The notes under the pieces: model-generated
Databases searched by the model: none
What the model was told of the DNA's origin: nothing
The model's input: only the letters and a program-made list of their open reading frames with translations
Source: Heterostelium multicystogenum
Lineage: Eukaryota > Evosea > Eumycetozoa > Acytosteliales > Acytosteliaceae
Assembly: GCA_003667245.1 (NCBI GenBank)
Contig: RCNN01000115.1
Location: 1-60,565 of the forward strand
Reading direction: 5' to 3'
Length of the DNA stretch: 60,565 nucleotides
Made by a program: the position numbers and the translations under genes
Part shown: piece by piece, positions 12,793 through 24,892 of the stretch
Position numbering within the stretch: the first letter of the stretch is position 1
Layout: the number at the start of each line of letters is the position of its first letter

Positions 12793-15700
12793 ATGAAAAT
12801 ATTTAAATACTTTTATTTGTTGTACATTTTTATTATTTCTAATATTAAATCTTGGTAATGCTGCCATTTTAATATCGGATATTCAGTTCGGACCCAATAT
12901 AATTTATGGAATTTCAAAGAATGTTGCCAATTTGAATGTTGCTATCACCTCTACTGTTGGAGTATCCAAAGGCTACATTAAATTGTGTGGAAGCGATTTC
13001 AATTTTGGTCCTGATGCAGTCACTTCAGACGGTGTCAATTCCTATATCAATTTATGCCTCTCTTTGAGTTTAGATATGATGAGAATCTGCAAATCCACAG
13101 GTGAAACAGATATCACTAAAAATGGTCACCCAGATACGTCTTCAAAACGATATTTTCGTTTCCAACACAATCATTGGCAAGACAACTAAGAAATCAATTT
13201 TCATGTATGATACAATCCCGCCAACTATATCCAACGTTACTATTTCCAATACAGTTGATACCATCTATGTCAAGGCAAAGGCGGTCGACGATGTCTCTGT
13301 ATGGTATTGCATTGTGTATTTCAAAAATAGCCTCAACTCTGTTTACCAAGTTTACTTTGACAACAATCCAGATATCGACAACTTCTACTCTGCAAGTATC
13401 AGGCCCGTACCAGTATCTGCAACAACAGCTGGCAATACATTTTATGTTACAAATGTAACTTGTACAGATATAGCCGCCAATACCAACAACTTCCCAACCA
13501 ATTATAAAGCAGAGCTAAATGTAGCTTTAGTACCTCTAACTTTCAACAATACCTTCGACTATACCTTCTCACCTCAAAATATTTCAGGAAGCGCAATCAC
13601 TCAGCAAAACACTATTAAATATATTGTGCAATATCAACAGCCATCAGTACCATTCAAATCTTTCAGTATGATAATGATGGTAATCCATGCAATATATTTT
13701 TTATCTCAAAAAACAGTCTTCCATGCTTACTGTATAATCGATCCCTACCCAAAGTCAGGAAGCTATTCACCAGTAATCTCATATGATTTTGGAATGACAG
13801 GATCGGTAGATCTTAATAGTAATGGAAAGTTATCAGTTACAAGCGACTACCTCACAAACTACAATTTGAATCAAGCTACTTTTAGCATTCAAAATTTGTA
13901 TGGTACACCACCCGTAACAGTTCAATTAAATATATCCTTTATTTCAGGAGGTATCCCTGTATCAGAAATCAAGTTAAATAACAACGTTGCCACTCTGAAT
14001 TCCAAAAATCTTGTTTCCGGAAGCATGAAAGGAGGACAGCTCAGTACTTTATTCGTGTTTGATCCAAACTTATCTTTTTCTTTGAATCAAACAACATACA
14101 ATTTTTAAAACATCCACAAGCTCTCAGACTATTTCTATATCAGGAATTCCCACTGCTTCATCAGGAGTGATTCCTACACCAGTATATAAAAGAGTCAACC
14201 CTTTCCAAAATGGTATTGACTTGACTCAGCCATTTCCTCAACCATCCAATGGTATCTATTCCTTTTACCAAACAGACCCAACCTATAAAACCAGAATTGA
14301 AATAGCAGACTTTCTTTCGATGAATCCAGTAACAATGAATGCCAATGGACTAAGAGATGGATTCATTACAAATGGTGCTTATCAACTTTCTCTAAATCGA
14401 TATAACAGTCAACCATCAGTCCTTTGGGTAATTAAATATCTTCCAGGAGGATACAATTTCAAATTTACATCATCCAATGGTTACATACTCTCACTTCAGA
14501 TATATTTTCTTCATGTACTCAAATATCTATACCAAGTAAGTTTATAATATATATTTTATACAATAATATATTAACTTAAGTAATATAGAAAATTACTTTC
14601 CTACTATAGTATCGTTTGACTATACTCCCAAAGTTCTTGAATCTTCAACTGCAATGCAGAATGTTATTTTCTCATTTTCTTTGACTTCAAACCCAGAGGT
14701 TGGACAATTCGATGAGATCTTCATTACTTTTAGTGACACTTCAGGACGAAAGTTAGAAGATACTCCATGTATTGTTACAATTGGTGGATTTGAAACTATA
14801 AGTCTCAAGTGCAACAAACTAGTTCCTCCAGGTTTTTAATACCTTTGATTATACTATCTCCATCAAGATAACATATATCAATGGATTCTCACATACTATA
14901 CCATCTTCGTACCTTGCCTCTAATTCATACCCAGCAACCATTAGATTTATTGGTGTGAACCCATTTGAAAAATTTCGATCAACCATCTTTCAAAAAATTG
15001 TTTTATGATCCATCTACAAATAATCTAGGTTTTTCAATCGAAGCCAAAGGATCCTATTTCACATCGGTTCAAATTACTGTTAGAGATGGATTTATGCCAT
15101 CCAGTACTGTTTCCACTTTGTATTCCTACACTTCTTTTGAAAATCCTTCACAAATCGTCCAATCCAATGTTAGTTTGAATATACCATGCAATGCCCAATC
15201 CCTTAAATCCAACGATAGTTTAATCCTTACATTCACCATCAGAGACTACAATGGAAAAGTCTTTAGTTATTCCAATACTCAACTTACAGATATGGTTCCT
15301 ACTTTTGTTTTAAGAACTCCACCAGTATGTCCTGATTTATTCCCACCTGTAATCAATAGTCTCAAGCTTGTTAGCGTTCCTGATAATAGCAGTGTTAAAT
15401 ACGACCTGGAATTTAGCATCACCGATGATCTCTCTGGATTCAAGAATTTGACAGTACTCCTTCAATCCAACAGTGTTTTCACCCAACAATATGTTTTAGA
15501 CCAATCTTATCTCACCTCAGGAAATCTAAACAATGGACAATACATACTGCATTTGAGCTTCCCACTTGACGCACAAGGTGAATTGAAAATATCAATTCCT
15601 CATCTCTTTGACAACCACGAAAATGATAGACCATACCTACCCCAAGATGTTAGCAATCTTGGAACACCAAGCATTACTTTGATTGGTATTAATCTTATTA

Positions 15701-16570
15701 CTCCACCTAAATTAGAAAACACCACCTCTACCAATGTGATATTGGGAAATCCCTGGAAACTCACTGCCAACGTCACAGGAGATGTATACCAACTATTAGT
15801 GGATGTATCGGATTTCAATGGAGTCTCAAGAAATGAAATGACCTACAATCCCAACACTGGACTCTATAGCTTCTCCTACTATCCAATCTATGTTGGACAA
15901 CATTTCTATTCCCTTATTGCCATTGGAAAAGATCTCTCCACTTACACATTATTCAATACCAGCGACGTTCTATCATCATTCAAGGTGACATCAACCCGAT
16001 ACACCAACTCCATTCCCTACATAACAATACTTAAAAGCGACTTATCCAACACATACATTCCAAAGGCAACAATTACCATGATGGAATTCTACCCCAAGTT
16101 GGACACCTACTCAAATGTGCCCTCATTGACTCCTTCAATCAGATTATCAATGGTACCTACGCAGTAGCCTCATCAAAAGCAAAAGAATTCACCTGTGAAG
16201 TTCCGCTTCCAAAAGTATACAAAGGACTCCAAACATTCTATTGGTCACTCTATTTTGACCATGCTGGAACTGGAAGAAGTGTATTTTTCAACAAACTAGA
16301 TCTACCAGCAATGGGAATGGTTTCAGCGGTTAGCTTTGATTTCAACAATCCAACTACAACATCACCATCAACCACCGCATCATCGACCACTACCACCTCT
16401 GATACCACCACTGGCAGTCAATCTACAACAACATCAATAACAACAACACAACATCAACATCAACCACCAGTGATCCACTCAACAGTTCATCCACTCTCAC
16501 ATTATCAATACTCCCTATGATTTTAACCACTGTTTCACTAACATTCCTATTATATATTCATTTTCTTTAA
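12793..16570 (+). CDS. Large secreted, probably GPI-anchored cell-surface protein
   Basis: Starts with a signal peptide (MKIFKYFYLLYIFIISN) and ends with a Ser/Thr/Asn-rich stalk (about 16330-16490) followed by the hydrophobic C-terminus LTLSILPMILTTVSLTFLLY, the usual layout of a GPI-anchored dictyostelid surface protein. The body is about 1,100 residues of beta-rich extracellular sequence with many N-glycosylation sites and Ig-like/IPT-like repeats, such as PPTISNVTISNTVDTIYVKA, FPTIVSFDYTP and PPVINSLKLVSVPDN, plus a D-DLSGFKNLTV motif. One intron is seen at 14536-14588. Frame breaks occur near 12850, 13110, 13680, 14110, 14840, 14960 and 16160. An adhesion or recognition role is inferred from the architecture only; no named family member is recognised. 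Confidence 0.7.
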
Positions 16571-16693
16571 AATTAATCATTCATAAAATTATTATTATAT
16601 AAATAAAGCTATCTCCAAGTGAGTGTGTGTATGTGTGATTGGATAATCAACTGATTTAAATTCATGATCAAGATCACCTACTCACATTTTACC

Positions 16694-16733
16694 CAAACAT
16701 ATAAATTGATTTAAATTTAAATTTATATGTTTG
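16694..16733. repeat. 14-bp perfect inverted repeat (hairpin) between two genes
   Basis: The arms CAAACATATAAATT (16694-16707) and its exact reverse complement (16720-16733) flank a 12-base TA-rich loop. It sits about 125 bp past the stop of the surface-protein gene and 75 bp before the B-box gene start. It may affect 3' processing or transcription, but such AT-rich hairpins also arise by chance. Confidence 0.5.
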
Positions 16734-16807
16734 ATGAGCTATGAAATTGATTTATATTTCTTTCTATGTTAGTTTGTAAATAGTATTGTGATTACATAAA
16801 AAGAAAG

Positions 16808-18571
16808 ATGATAGATAATCAAAGCAATAATAGTATTAGTTGCCAAAAGCATAAAAAAATTTGAAAAATACAAGTTATGAATGAAATATTTTGATGTGCT
16901 CCAAATGCTTTTATAGCCATATCAAAGAAAAGTCTGATCATCTAGAGCATTGTGAAGATATCGATCAGATAAAGCAATCTTTGAAATATAACATGTCAGC
17001 ATGTGATACCATCAATAACAATGACAAAGACTTAAATGTAGACCAAGAAAACAGTGATGACCATGCTAAGAATGTAAATGAAGTTGATGTCAACCACAGT
17101 CATAAGCACTCTATCATCAAGTCTAAAGTTGATTCTGTTTGGAATTCATTGAAATCACTCTCAGCGAAATATAACAACCTGTGGGCGACCGAAGAGGAAA
17201 TAAAAGAACACTTCAAACAGATCCATGAATTCATTGCGACTCAAGAGCAAAAAAGCAAAAAGGGATATAGTCAATCATAAAGATATCATTGAGGAATCAA
17301 TGTCTGTCCATATCTCTGAGCTAAAGCATTTGCATAGTATCATTAACTTAGTCAACAGAACCGATGAAGGCAATGAAGCTAAACATGATAATAGCATCTT
17401 CTCAGATACAACCGAAAAGTATACAATACTATCTATGATAGGATCTATTACGTCATCAGAGTCACTTCGATCATTCATAAATGACAATAGCCAAACCATA
17501 TTCAACCATTATAACATCAACTTTGATGCAGAGCAACTTTCGAAACATTTTGGTAATGTTCCAGACTCAATGATATTATGTTTGGTTCAAAAATACAATG
17601 AAATATATCATAAGACTGAAGACGACATTGATAATGAATTGTATGTCAACACTTCCGAACTGACAACTAAAAAACCCGACTTTGATCAACTTTGGTCATT
17701 GCTTGACAATTCATTTCACATCGAATATAAATCAAATGGAATGTCAACAACAATAACGACAAACAAATCTGTCCTTAAAAAAGTACCATATATTTTATCT
17801 TCTCATACAGAGAATGGAATGACCTTAATCAACTTGGAAGACGAATCAATAGAAGATTTAAAGGTCAATTATAATTTCTTTTGTACCTGTAATTCAATCA
17901 TTTCGGTAGATGATCATGTATATGCATTCGGAGGCAAATACAATCCAAATAGTTGGATGAAGTTCTCAATCAAGACCAAGTCAATTGTCCAAAGGGGGTT
18001 GATGGATGGAATCCAAGGAGATAACTCTATATCAGTCTGTTACGATGGCCTAGATTATATCTATTTGGTAAATGGAGTATCCGCCAACAGAATTGATCGA
18101 TTCCATATACACACAATGGTATTTGAAAGATATATTCCAATGCCTCCAGGTTATGGCACTCAAGCATCATCCATGATAGTTGGCTCTACTCTTTATTCAG
18201 TACCATTCAATAAGAGATTGGTAATATCCTTTGACCTGGAAAACCAAATTGTTTCAGAACATCAACTAAATTGTAATGTATTCTCTGCTTGCCACGATAA
18301 TAAGGGTAACTTTTACATTTACTCTGTCAATGAAAAGTACTTCATAAAGTACAATGTCGAAACTAGGGAGTTCACCTATTTAAATCCAATACCTACACTA
18401 GTCTATCCAGTATACTATGAAGCATCAACAGAACGCTACATTTATTCGTTTGAGGGAACTCAACATGGTAACTTTAAATACTCAATAGAGAACCAACACA
18501 CTAAAAAATTCTTTACACAGGATAGGCACTCCAGAGATTTATGTGGCTCAACAATCATTTATCCTAACTAA
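16808..18571 (+). CDS. B-box zinc-finger and kelch-like beta-propeller protein
   Basis: Dictyostelid-type B-box protein. The N-terminus has CQKHKK, then MCSKCF-YSHIKEKSDHLEHCEDI, giving the C..H / C..C / H...H ligands of a B-box. Two frame breaks fall inside it (about 16850 and 16885). A coiled-coil-prone Lys/Glu-rich middle (HSIIKSKVDSVWNSL, IEESMSVHISELKHLHSI) follows, with another frame break near 17250. The last about 300 residues are kelch-like blades, for example VDDHVYAFGGKYNPNSWMKF, YDGLDYIYLVNGV and RYIYSFEGTQHGNFKYS. Such proteins are usually scaffolds or ubiquitin-ligase-like adaptors; the partner is unknown. It ends in YPN before TAA at 18569. Confidence 0.75.
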
Positions 18572-18662
18572 TAAATGTTTGATAGACCTTTGAATTTGCA
18601 AATTAGATTTACGTAATCGTTCTTTTATCTTTGCATTATAATTTAAGATTGTATATGTTTAA

Positions 18663-19607
18663 ATGAAAATGAATAGATATATATATTTATATATTATACT
18701 ATATATATTGTTAGTAATTTCAGTATGTCAATCAGTTCATGTTCATAATAGTGGCGACAGAGTTAGTTTTCCACACTTTGGATGCAAAGAGAACTATTCT
18801 CATCAATCAGGTCTCTCTAGACATCTACACCGGAAACATTCTCAAGAATGTACTTTTACAATAGAAAATCCAGATAGATGTGAAGCTTGCAGTAAGAAAA
18901 GAAAGAGAATGAGAAAAGCCAAGAAATGCAGGCATCAGCATTGTGATTTCAAACAAACTCTACGACGCATCCAATGTCGCGAAACATGAGCAAAGAATAC
19001 ATGATAAGTGCACAGACACTTGTTTGCGATGTAAAGAAGTTGAATCTGGAAAAGAAAGAATTGATTTTGAGAGTTCAGAATCATTGGCTAAATTTAAAGA
19101 TGAAGCTGGAATTTCCGATGCTTGGTTCAGCCATATATGATCCATCAACTCGTAATTAACATACCTGCTTGTATTTTCTTTATTGTGTTTATAATTATTA
19201 ATTAATAATTAATCTAGAAACAATTAGACTCATAGATTTCAAAAGTACAAGTCATTCAAGCTAAGCGAAATTTGAAGACATATTGAAATGTGCTATCAAA
19301 AGAGAAAATCCTTCTACCAGTGATTTAGTTGTTAAAATTACTATCGATGGATGTAAAGTGTCTTCTGATATCGATGCAGTTATAGCAACAATTCAGATTG
19401 TAATTAAGGGTAAATATGAAGGAGTATTGAAATCGCCTTATGACAATCACCAATTCCTAATTTATAGAGGAACAGTTATTTGGAAAGAGATGATTTACAT
19501 AGCTATGGATCTAATTCAACATATAGAGCATTCAAAGAATGTTTCTCAACACAATACACCACTCAATCTTTAATCCATGAATTTACTCGAATAGGAGATC
19601 CTACTAC

Positions 19608-19664
<57 letters not shown>

Positions 19665-19771
19665 GGCTTCATTAATTAATGGCAAAGAGAGAAAAGCTAA
19701 AGCATATTGTAAAAATTTTAGATTTATAAATAGGTATTCAGGTCATCTTACAAGAAATAATAGCAGTAGTA

Positions 19772-19852
<81 letters not shown>

Positions 19853-20266
19853 TAATAATAATAATAAGCCCAATAATTTATATATAATGGTTCATATATT
19901 GAAGATGATGAAAGTACAGTTGTAGATTCTGAAAATGATGATGTTGGAAAATATACATCTCTTGAATTGAATGAAGTCTATCAATAAATACAACAAGGAT
20001 CATATACAGACAATAGTGACAATGATGTTGGAAATTTAGCAGATATAATTGAGAACGATGGTGAACATCAATACCTTGAAGAATCCAACTTTTTAGATCA
20101 AAACGACGGAATGGAATATGATGGCGAGCAGCAAAATGAAGAATCCGACTATTTAGATCAGAATGCTGAGATGCAAACTATGAAGTTCTCAATTAAAGTA
20201 GAACCATTGGGAGAAGATGAATCCAACTATCAAACACTTTCAACTGCAGAAGCAGCCCAAACCTGA
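18663..20266 (+). CDS. C2H2-like zinc-finger protein with acidic tail (heavily broken)
   Basis: Successive open pieces on one strand look like one gene. The first piece starts with a hydrophobic stretch (MKMNRYIYLYIILYILLV), which may be a mis-read UTR or intron. It then has two C2H2-like units, FPHFGCKENYSHQSGLSRHL...H and SNKLYDASNVAKHEQRIHDK with DTCLRC after it. A second piece (about 19260-19530) has DLVVKITIDGCKVSSDIDAV and YDNHQFLIYRGT. Then come an ATT array, a possible third finger AYCKNFRFINRYSGHLTR, an AAT (poly-Asn) array, and an acidic C-terminal frame (19880-20266) with repeated EESN/DYLDQN units, one in-frame TAA at about 19984, and a SUMO-consensus-like SIKVEPLGEDE. At least five breaks separate the pieces, more than in neighbouring genes, so a decaying or transposon-derived gene is possible. 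Probable nuclear DNA-binding protein; function unknown. Confidence 0.45.
19608..19664. repeat. (ATT)n trinucleotide array
   Basis: About 19 uninterrupted ATT units. In the frame of the flanking sequence it would encode poly-Ile, which is unusual for a protein, so it may be intronic. Confidence 0.95.
19773..19866. repeat. (AAT)n trinucleotide array
   Basis: About 30 AAT units with one slip near 19850. In one frame it reads poly-Asn, the commonest homopolymer in dictyostelid proteins. It is the reverse complement of the ATT array 110 bp upstream, so the two can pair into a long hairpin. Confidence 0.95.
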
Positions 20267-20386
20267 CACAAAATTCAAAATTGAAATGAAATAAATAGAA
20301 TTGAGCATGAACTAACTTGAATAATTGACCAGTTCTTTATTTAAAATAAAATTAGAGTTGGTGATGAAAAAATATTAGGAAAGGAT

Positions 20387-21121
20387 TCAATTGATATAAT
20401 GGATTCCCTTGAGAATGTTGGTGTGTTGAGGGATCATCATTTCGGGCTTTTCAATCACATTTTGTGATGAGCATTCTGATGGTAAAATAAACCAAGATTC
20501 TGTGTAAGAGTTTTCAAAGTTGTATAAATTCATTAGAGAGAATCCAGGATTGGAAATGTCAGTGTTTCTAATAGTTGAAGAAACAATTGAGCATGTCTTT
20601 GGATCAAAGAGGTAAGTTTGATTGGTATAGGAATTTGAGGAATCACTATCTGAATTGTAGATCTCAACTGGGAATTGACCAATCTTCATAGTTCCAACTA
20701 AATCACCCAATGGGAATATATCAGGGATTTTGGAGTTGAAAGAGACTTTAACACATACACCAGCTTGCAATACATAGGCTTCATTGGTCTTACCAAATTC
20801 CCAAATGGATCCAACTATTGGCTCTTTTCCATCCAACAAAATTACATAAGTAGTGAATGATCTTTGTCCCTGGAAATCTGTGGTTGTATTACCAGCTTTC
20901 AAAGTTAAATTTTAGTAAAAACTATTCAACCAATTAGAGGTTTATAATATGGTTAAGTACCTTCAAAGAATGATAAAGTTTCATAGTTTTGTCCATTTGG
21001 AAAATAAGCGTTAAAAGCTGATACTTCAAATGAAGTAGTGATACCATTCGAATTTTGGCATTGAGCTTTGGTTTGATGTTGAGATGGCAATTACCAATAA
21101 GATAGAGATAATTAAATTCAT
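20387..21121 (-). CDS. Small secreted protein of unknown function
   Basis: Two exons. Exon 1 begins at 21121 with the signal peptide MNLIISILLVIAIST and continues, after one frame break near 21075, as CQNSNGITTSFEVSAFNAYF to LSFFE. A 65-bp intron (20896-20960; GTACTT..AAAG) follows. Exon 2 reads AGNTTTDFQGQRSFTTYVIL, VLQAGVCVKVSFNSKIPD and PSECSSQNV, ending in KGIHYIN. There is no membrane anchor at the C-terminus, so it is probably exported or vacuolar. Even Cys spacing and beta-rich composition suggest a compact extracellular fold. I do not recognise a named family. Confidence 0.7.
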
Positions 21122-21199
21122 TTTTCTGTGATTGTTGTCAAACTTTTTTGAAGATGTTATTGATTTAATGGATTCATTCTAAAGATTATGTTGTGTTTA

Positions 21200-21891
21200 A
21201 ATACTATTTGTTTCGGTAGTTGTTATATCTCAAGAATTACTTACTACTGGTACCAGGTTTTAAGATGAGTTCATTTACCACACCAGGAATGGTCAATGTT
21301 TTTCATTTTTAGATGAGGTCACTTAGGGGTGATTTTCATACCTGGGCGATTGATTTTTATAGTTTTTTTGACCCTTTTTTGATTGTTTTATAAATTTTTT
21401 TAATAAAAATATCTTGATTTTAAACATTGAAGAATTGAACATTTCATATAATTTTAGATTATTTTAAATGTGGAAAGGAACCCTGGACTTTTTTTTGAAA
21501 AGGTATAAGTGATTCGATCATCTATCTTAAAAATTATATCATTTATCAAAACTAAATATCAACATTTCAAACTAAAGATGACATATTCAAATCTATATTT
21601 TATCGGTAATAAAGTCTCGACATCAACCTGGGTTGTTGATTAATTAATAATTCCAAGATCGAGATGACACCAAATGAACTCAAACTTAATTTCAACAAAC
21701 CTTATCCCTGGGACTAGATATAGAATAGTACCAATTAAGGGACCATCAGAGACAAATAAACCTGGGAGAGATTGAATATAAAGATGAAAAATCAAATAAT
21801 TTTTTTTTTTTATCTCTAAATTTCGGAATTCATCCTTGATTTGAAAATACATGTATTGTTCAAAAGTGTATCTATCGATAAAAAAAAACAA
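21200..21891 (-). pseudogene. Possible gene relic
   Basis: A minus-strand stretch keeps protein-like frames separated by stops. One piece has SLPGLFVSDGPLIGTILYLV and PGIRFVEIKFEFIWCHLDLG; after a single TAA the same frame continues TTQVDVETLLPIKYRFEYV. Lower down a piece reads IPGVVNELILKPGTSSK. No start, splice pattern or known domain can be fixed. It may be an eroded member of a dictyostelid secreted-protein family, or noncoding DNA. Confidence 0.25.
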
Positions 21892-22250
21892 ACCAGTTCA
21901 AAGAAACTTCAAAAGAAGAATTCAACAATAACATTGATTGTAATAGAGAAACTCAAATGATAAGTGTTGATTCAATAAATTTTAAATAAAATTGGTAGAA
22001 AAGATGAAAATTACTTTAAAAGAAACACATAATTATAGTTCTAAGATTTTTGGAATTTATTAAATAGAATAATTCCTGAATATCTTTGTTGTATCTCTTT
22101 ACAAACGTCCTCAATAAGACAAAAGATGTATAATGATATTCTGAAACAACACTGCCTTTTTTACACATGATGTAATGAAAGAAGGAGAGATTACTTTTTA
22201 TTTCAATCCACAGAACCGCATGCGGGAACTTAAAATCGAATATTCTTTTT

Positions 22251-22321
22251 TGCTCTGCTGAGATTCGAACTCAGATGACTGGATTCAAAGTCCAGGATAC
22301 TAACCCTTATATGACAGAGCA
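22251..22321 (-). tRNA. tRNA-Gln (anticodon UUG)
   Basis: Read on the minus strand the 71 bases fold as a cloverleaf. The acceptor stem pairs TGCTCTG with CAGAGCA. The anticodon stem pairs CTGGA with TCCAG around the loop CTTTGAA, giving anticodon TTG. The T-arm pairs CTGAG with CTCAG around TTCGAAT. The D-arm is short but carries the GG of its loop. There is no intron. A TTTT run 15-19 bases past the 3' end (plus-strand AAAA at 22232-22235) can serve as the Pol III terminator. It decodes CAA. Confidence 0.9.
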
Positions 22322-23264
22322 TTTTTGATAATATTCAAAAAAATATTAATGAAATTTTTTAAAAATTACTATTAACCTGGTCAAATTTTTTTTACACTGA
22401 TCAGTGAAGGAAAAACTTGAAAAAATTAAAATAATGTTTAAAACATTATCTCTCATACCAGCAAATAAACAATATTATCTACCCTATACATACACAATAA
22501 ATTTGTTTATGTATATGTTTTTATTAATAATAAGATAATACAATTTGAATATTAAATTAACTATGTAGTAGTTTTGACAAAAGCCAGTGAATGATGGATA
22601 AAGAGAAAGAATCCAATACTCGGATCAGAACCCAAATAATTCATCAAGGACGACAGTACTCACATAGAAGGTCAATAGTATCATCTACCTTTACATTAAC
22701 AACTCTCTACCCTTTTCAGCTTATCAGAATAAAACAAACTGTTATTGATTGTTGTACACGATACAACATTACAACAATCAATAACAATGTTATTATTATT
22801 GAAGGTGTATATATATATTCAAATATAAAACATCGTTTAAAGAATCGTAAGTGTGTGTTTTAAATAAGATCAACTAGATTTTATTAATTAATAATATTAT
22901 TGCTGTTTATGATTACAAATGTGTTAAAATGGGAGTGTTTATTCAAAGCAGACATTAACATTCCTAGTGAGAAATACCAAATAAGAGATCAATAATATTT
23001 TTTGTAACATTCTTACTGGACCTAGTGTAAAACAAACATATGACACATTGTTTGCGAATCATTGGAGTGTGAAATTTCCCATTCGGCATTAAAAAAAAAA
23101 CAAACAAAAAATCATGCATCAATAAAATAAAACAAAATGAGTAACATGTTTATAAATGGTGGGTTTCATTTTTTTCTGCATCACTACTGTTCTCCAACAA
23201 CAACAAACAATAAATCAAACTAAAGAAAACTAGAATTAAAAAACTAGATTATACAACAGAGAAA
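22322..23264. other. Gene-poor spacer upstream of tyrosine aminotransferase
   Basis: AT-rich DNA. A 90-codon ORF at 22591-22863 has no recognisable domain and contains a perfect inverted repeat, so I do not call it a gene. A-tracts near 23090-23120 precede the aminotransferase start. Confidence 0.5.
22740..22786. repeat. 17-bp perfect inverted repeat with 13-base loop
   Basis: TGTTATTGATTGTTGTA (22740-22756) is followed 13 bases later by its exact reverse complement (22770-22786). The stem has no mismatch. It is not linked to a recognisable gene. It could be a small-RNA precursor, a transposon-end remnant or a chance hairpin. Confidence 0.8.
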
Positions 23265-24797
23265 ATGAACAGAGATTGGAATATTCAAGCTTCGACTGCT
23301 GCATGCAACACTACCAACCCAATCAGAGCTATTGTCGACACTGGCAAATACAAGCCTAACCCAGAGAAGCCTGTGATCCACTCTCAATCGGTGATCCCTG
23401 TGTCTTTGGTAACTTGAACGTCGAACACTTCGTCAGTCAGTGTCTTATTGAAAGCATTCAATCGCATAAATTCAATGGTTATCCGCCATCGATTGTAAGT
23501 TTAGCTAGCCTTCAGCAAAGATGACGTCGGCATGTGTGCAAATGATTGCTCTCAGATGACTAAACATTTGATTTCCTAACGATATGTTTAGGGATATGAA
23601 AGTGCTAGAGCTGCAATTGCTAAATTCGTTGAAACTACAACATCACCATTGACCCCAGCAGATATTGTTATTGCCAGTGGTGCCTCTGGTGCCATTGAAA
23701 TTGCCCTCACCGCTATTTTGAATCCAGGAGACAATATTTTGATCCCAAAGCCAGGCTTCTCGCTGTATGAATGTATCTGCAATAGCAAAGGATTCCAAGT
23801 CAAACATTACAATCTTTTACCAGAAAAGTCATGGGAGATTGACATTGACCACCTCAAATCATTGATTGATTCCAAGACCAAAGCAATTTTGATTAACAAC
23901 CCATCAAATCCATGTGGAAGTAACTTCTCTGCCAGCCACCTTGAAAAAGTATATATTAATATCGCACACTAAATTAGTTGGACATTAATTATTTACATTT
24001 TAATCTACTCTCAGATTCTCCAAGTTGCCGAAGAATATCATTTACCAATCGTCTCGGATGAAATTTACGCAGGAATGACTTTTGGAGATAATGTATTTAT
24101 TCCAATTGCATCACTTACCAAGACAGTCCCAGTTCTCTCAATTGGTGGTATTGCTAAAAGATTTTTAGTTCCTGGATGGAGAGTTGGATGGATTGCCCTT
24201 CATGATAGAAACAATGTAATGGCTGCAGTAAGTTGGAGATTTTAATGAAGCCATGCCTTTGATACTAATTCATAGCTTGTAACCAAAATATATAGCTCAA
24301 GAAAGGTGTAGAAGCATTATCTCAAATCATTCTTGGACCAAACTCATTGGTTCAATCTATTTTACCACATATCTTGGATCCAAACAACCAACAAATCAAA
24401 GCATTTTTCAAGAAAAGTCAATGCAACTCTTGAAGCCCAATCAAATTTCACAGTTGAATCCTTATCAAAGATTGATGGACTTACTCCAATTACATCCTCT
24501 GGAACAATGTATCAAATGGTAAATATCCTGTTAAAACACATTCATCACAAACATACTAACACAGCACACCATAAACGAAAATTCTAGATTGGTATTGATA
24601 CAAATAAATTCACAGACATTGAAGATGATGTTGCTTTTATGGGTAAACTTTTGCAAGAACAGAGTGTTTTCGTCCTTCCAGGTACCGTTTTTGGTATGAA
24701 GAATTTCTTTAGAATCGTATTTTGTGCTCCAATGGAAAAGTTGGATGATGCTTATAAGAGAATTGCTATTTTCTGCGATAACCACCGCAAGAAATAA
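23265..24797 (+). CDS. tat: Tyrosine aminotransferase (PLP, fold type I)
   Basis: Transfers the amino group of tyrosine to 2-oxoglutarate, the first step of tyrosine breakdown. Recognisable blocks in five exons: NPIRAIVDTGKYKPNP, GDPCVFGNLNV, IVIASGASGAIEIALTAILN, GDNILIPKPGFSLYE, ILINNPSNPCGSNFS, PIVSDEIYAGMTFG, the PLP-binding SIGGIAKRFLVPGWRVGW (the Lys of AKR forms the Schiff base) and FRIVFCAPMEKLDDAYKRI. Introns: 23495-23591, 23949-24014, 24228-24295 and 24519-24587. Frame breaks near 23390 and 24412 disrupt otherwise conserved sequence. Length is about 415 residues, usual for the family. It ends KK before TAA, 95 bp from the convergent DDX56 stop. Confidence 0.93.
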
Positions 24798-24892
24798 ATA
24801 GATAAATAAATTATGCGTTTCACACTTTGTTTGATCAAACAAATGTATTAATATTTATCTAATTATTATTAATATAATATAGTTTATTTAGA

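Noticed and set aside
22200..22235. External B-box element downstream of the tRNA
   Set aside because: The region has a CCGCATGCGG palindrome but no good match to the GGTTCRANNCC consensus.
22591..22863. 90-codon plus-strand ORF
   Set aside because: No domain, unusual composition, contains a perfect inverted repeat, and no splice or promoter context supports it.
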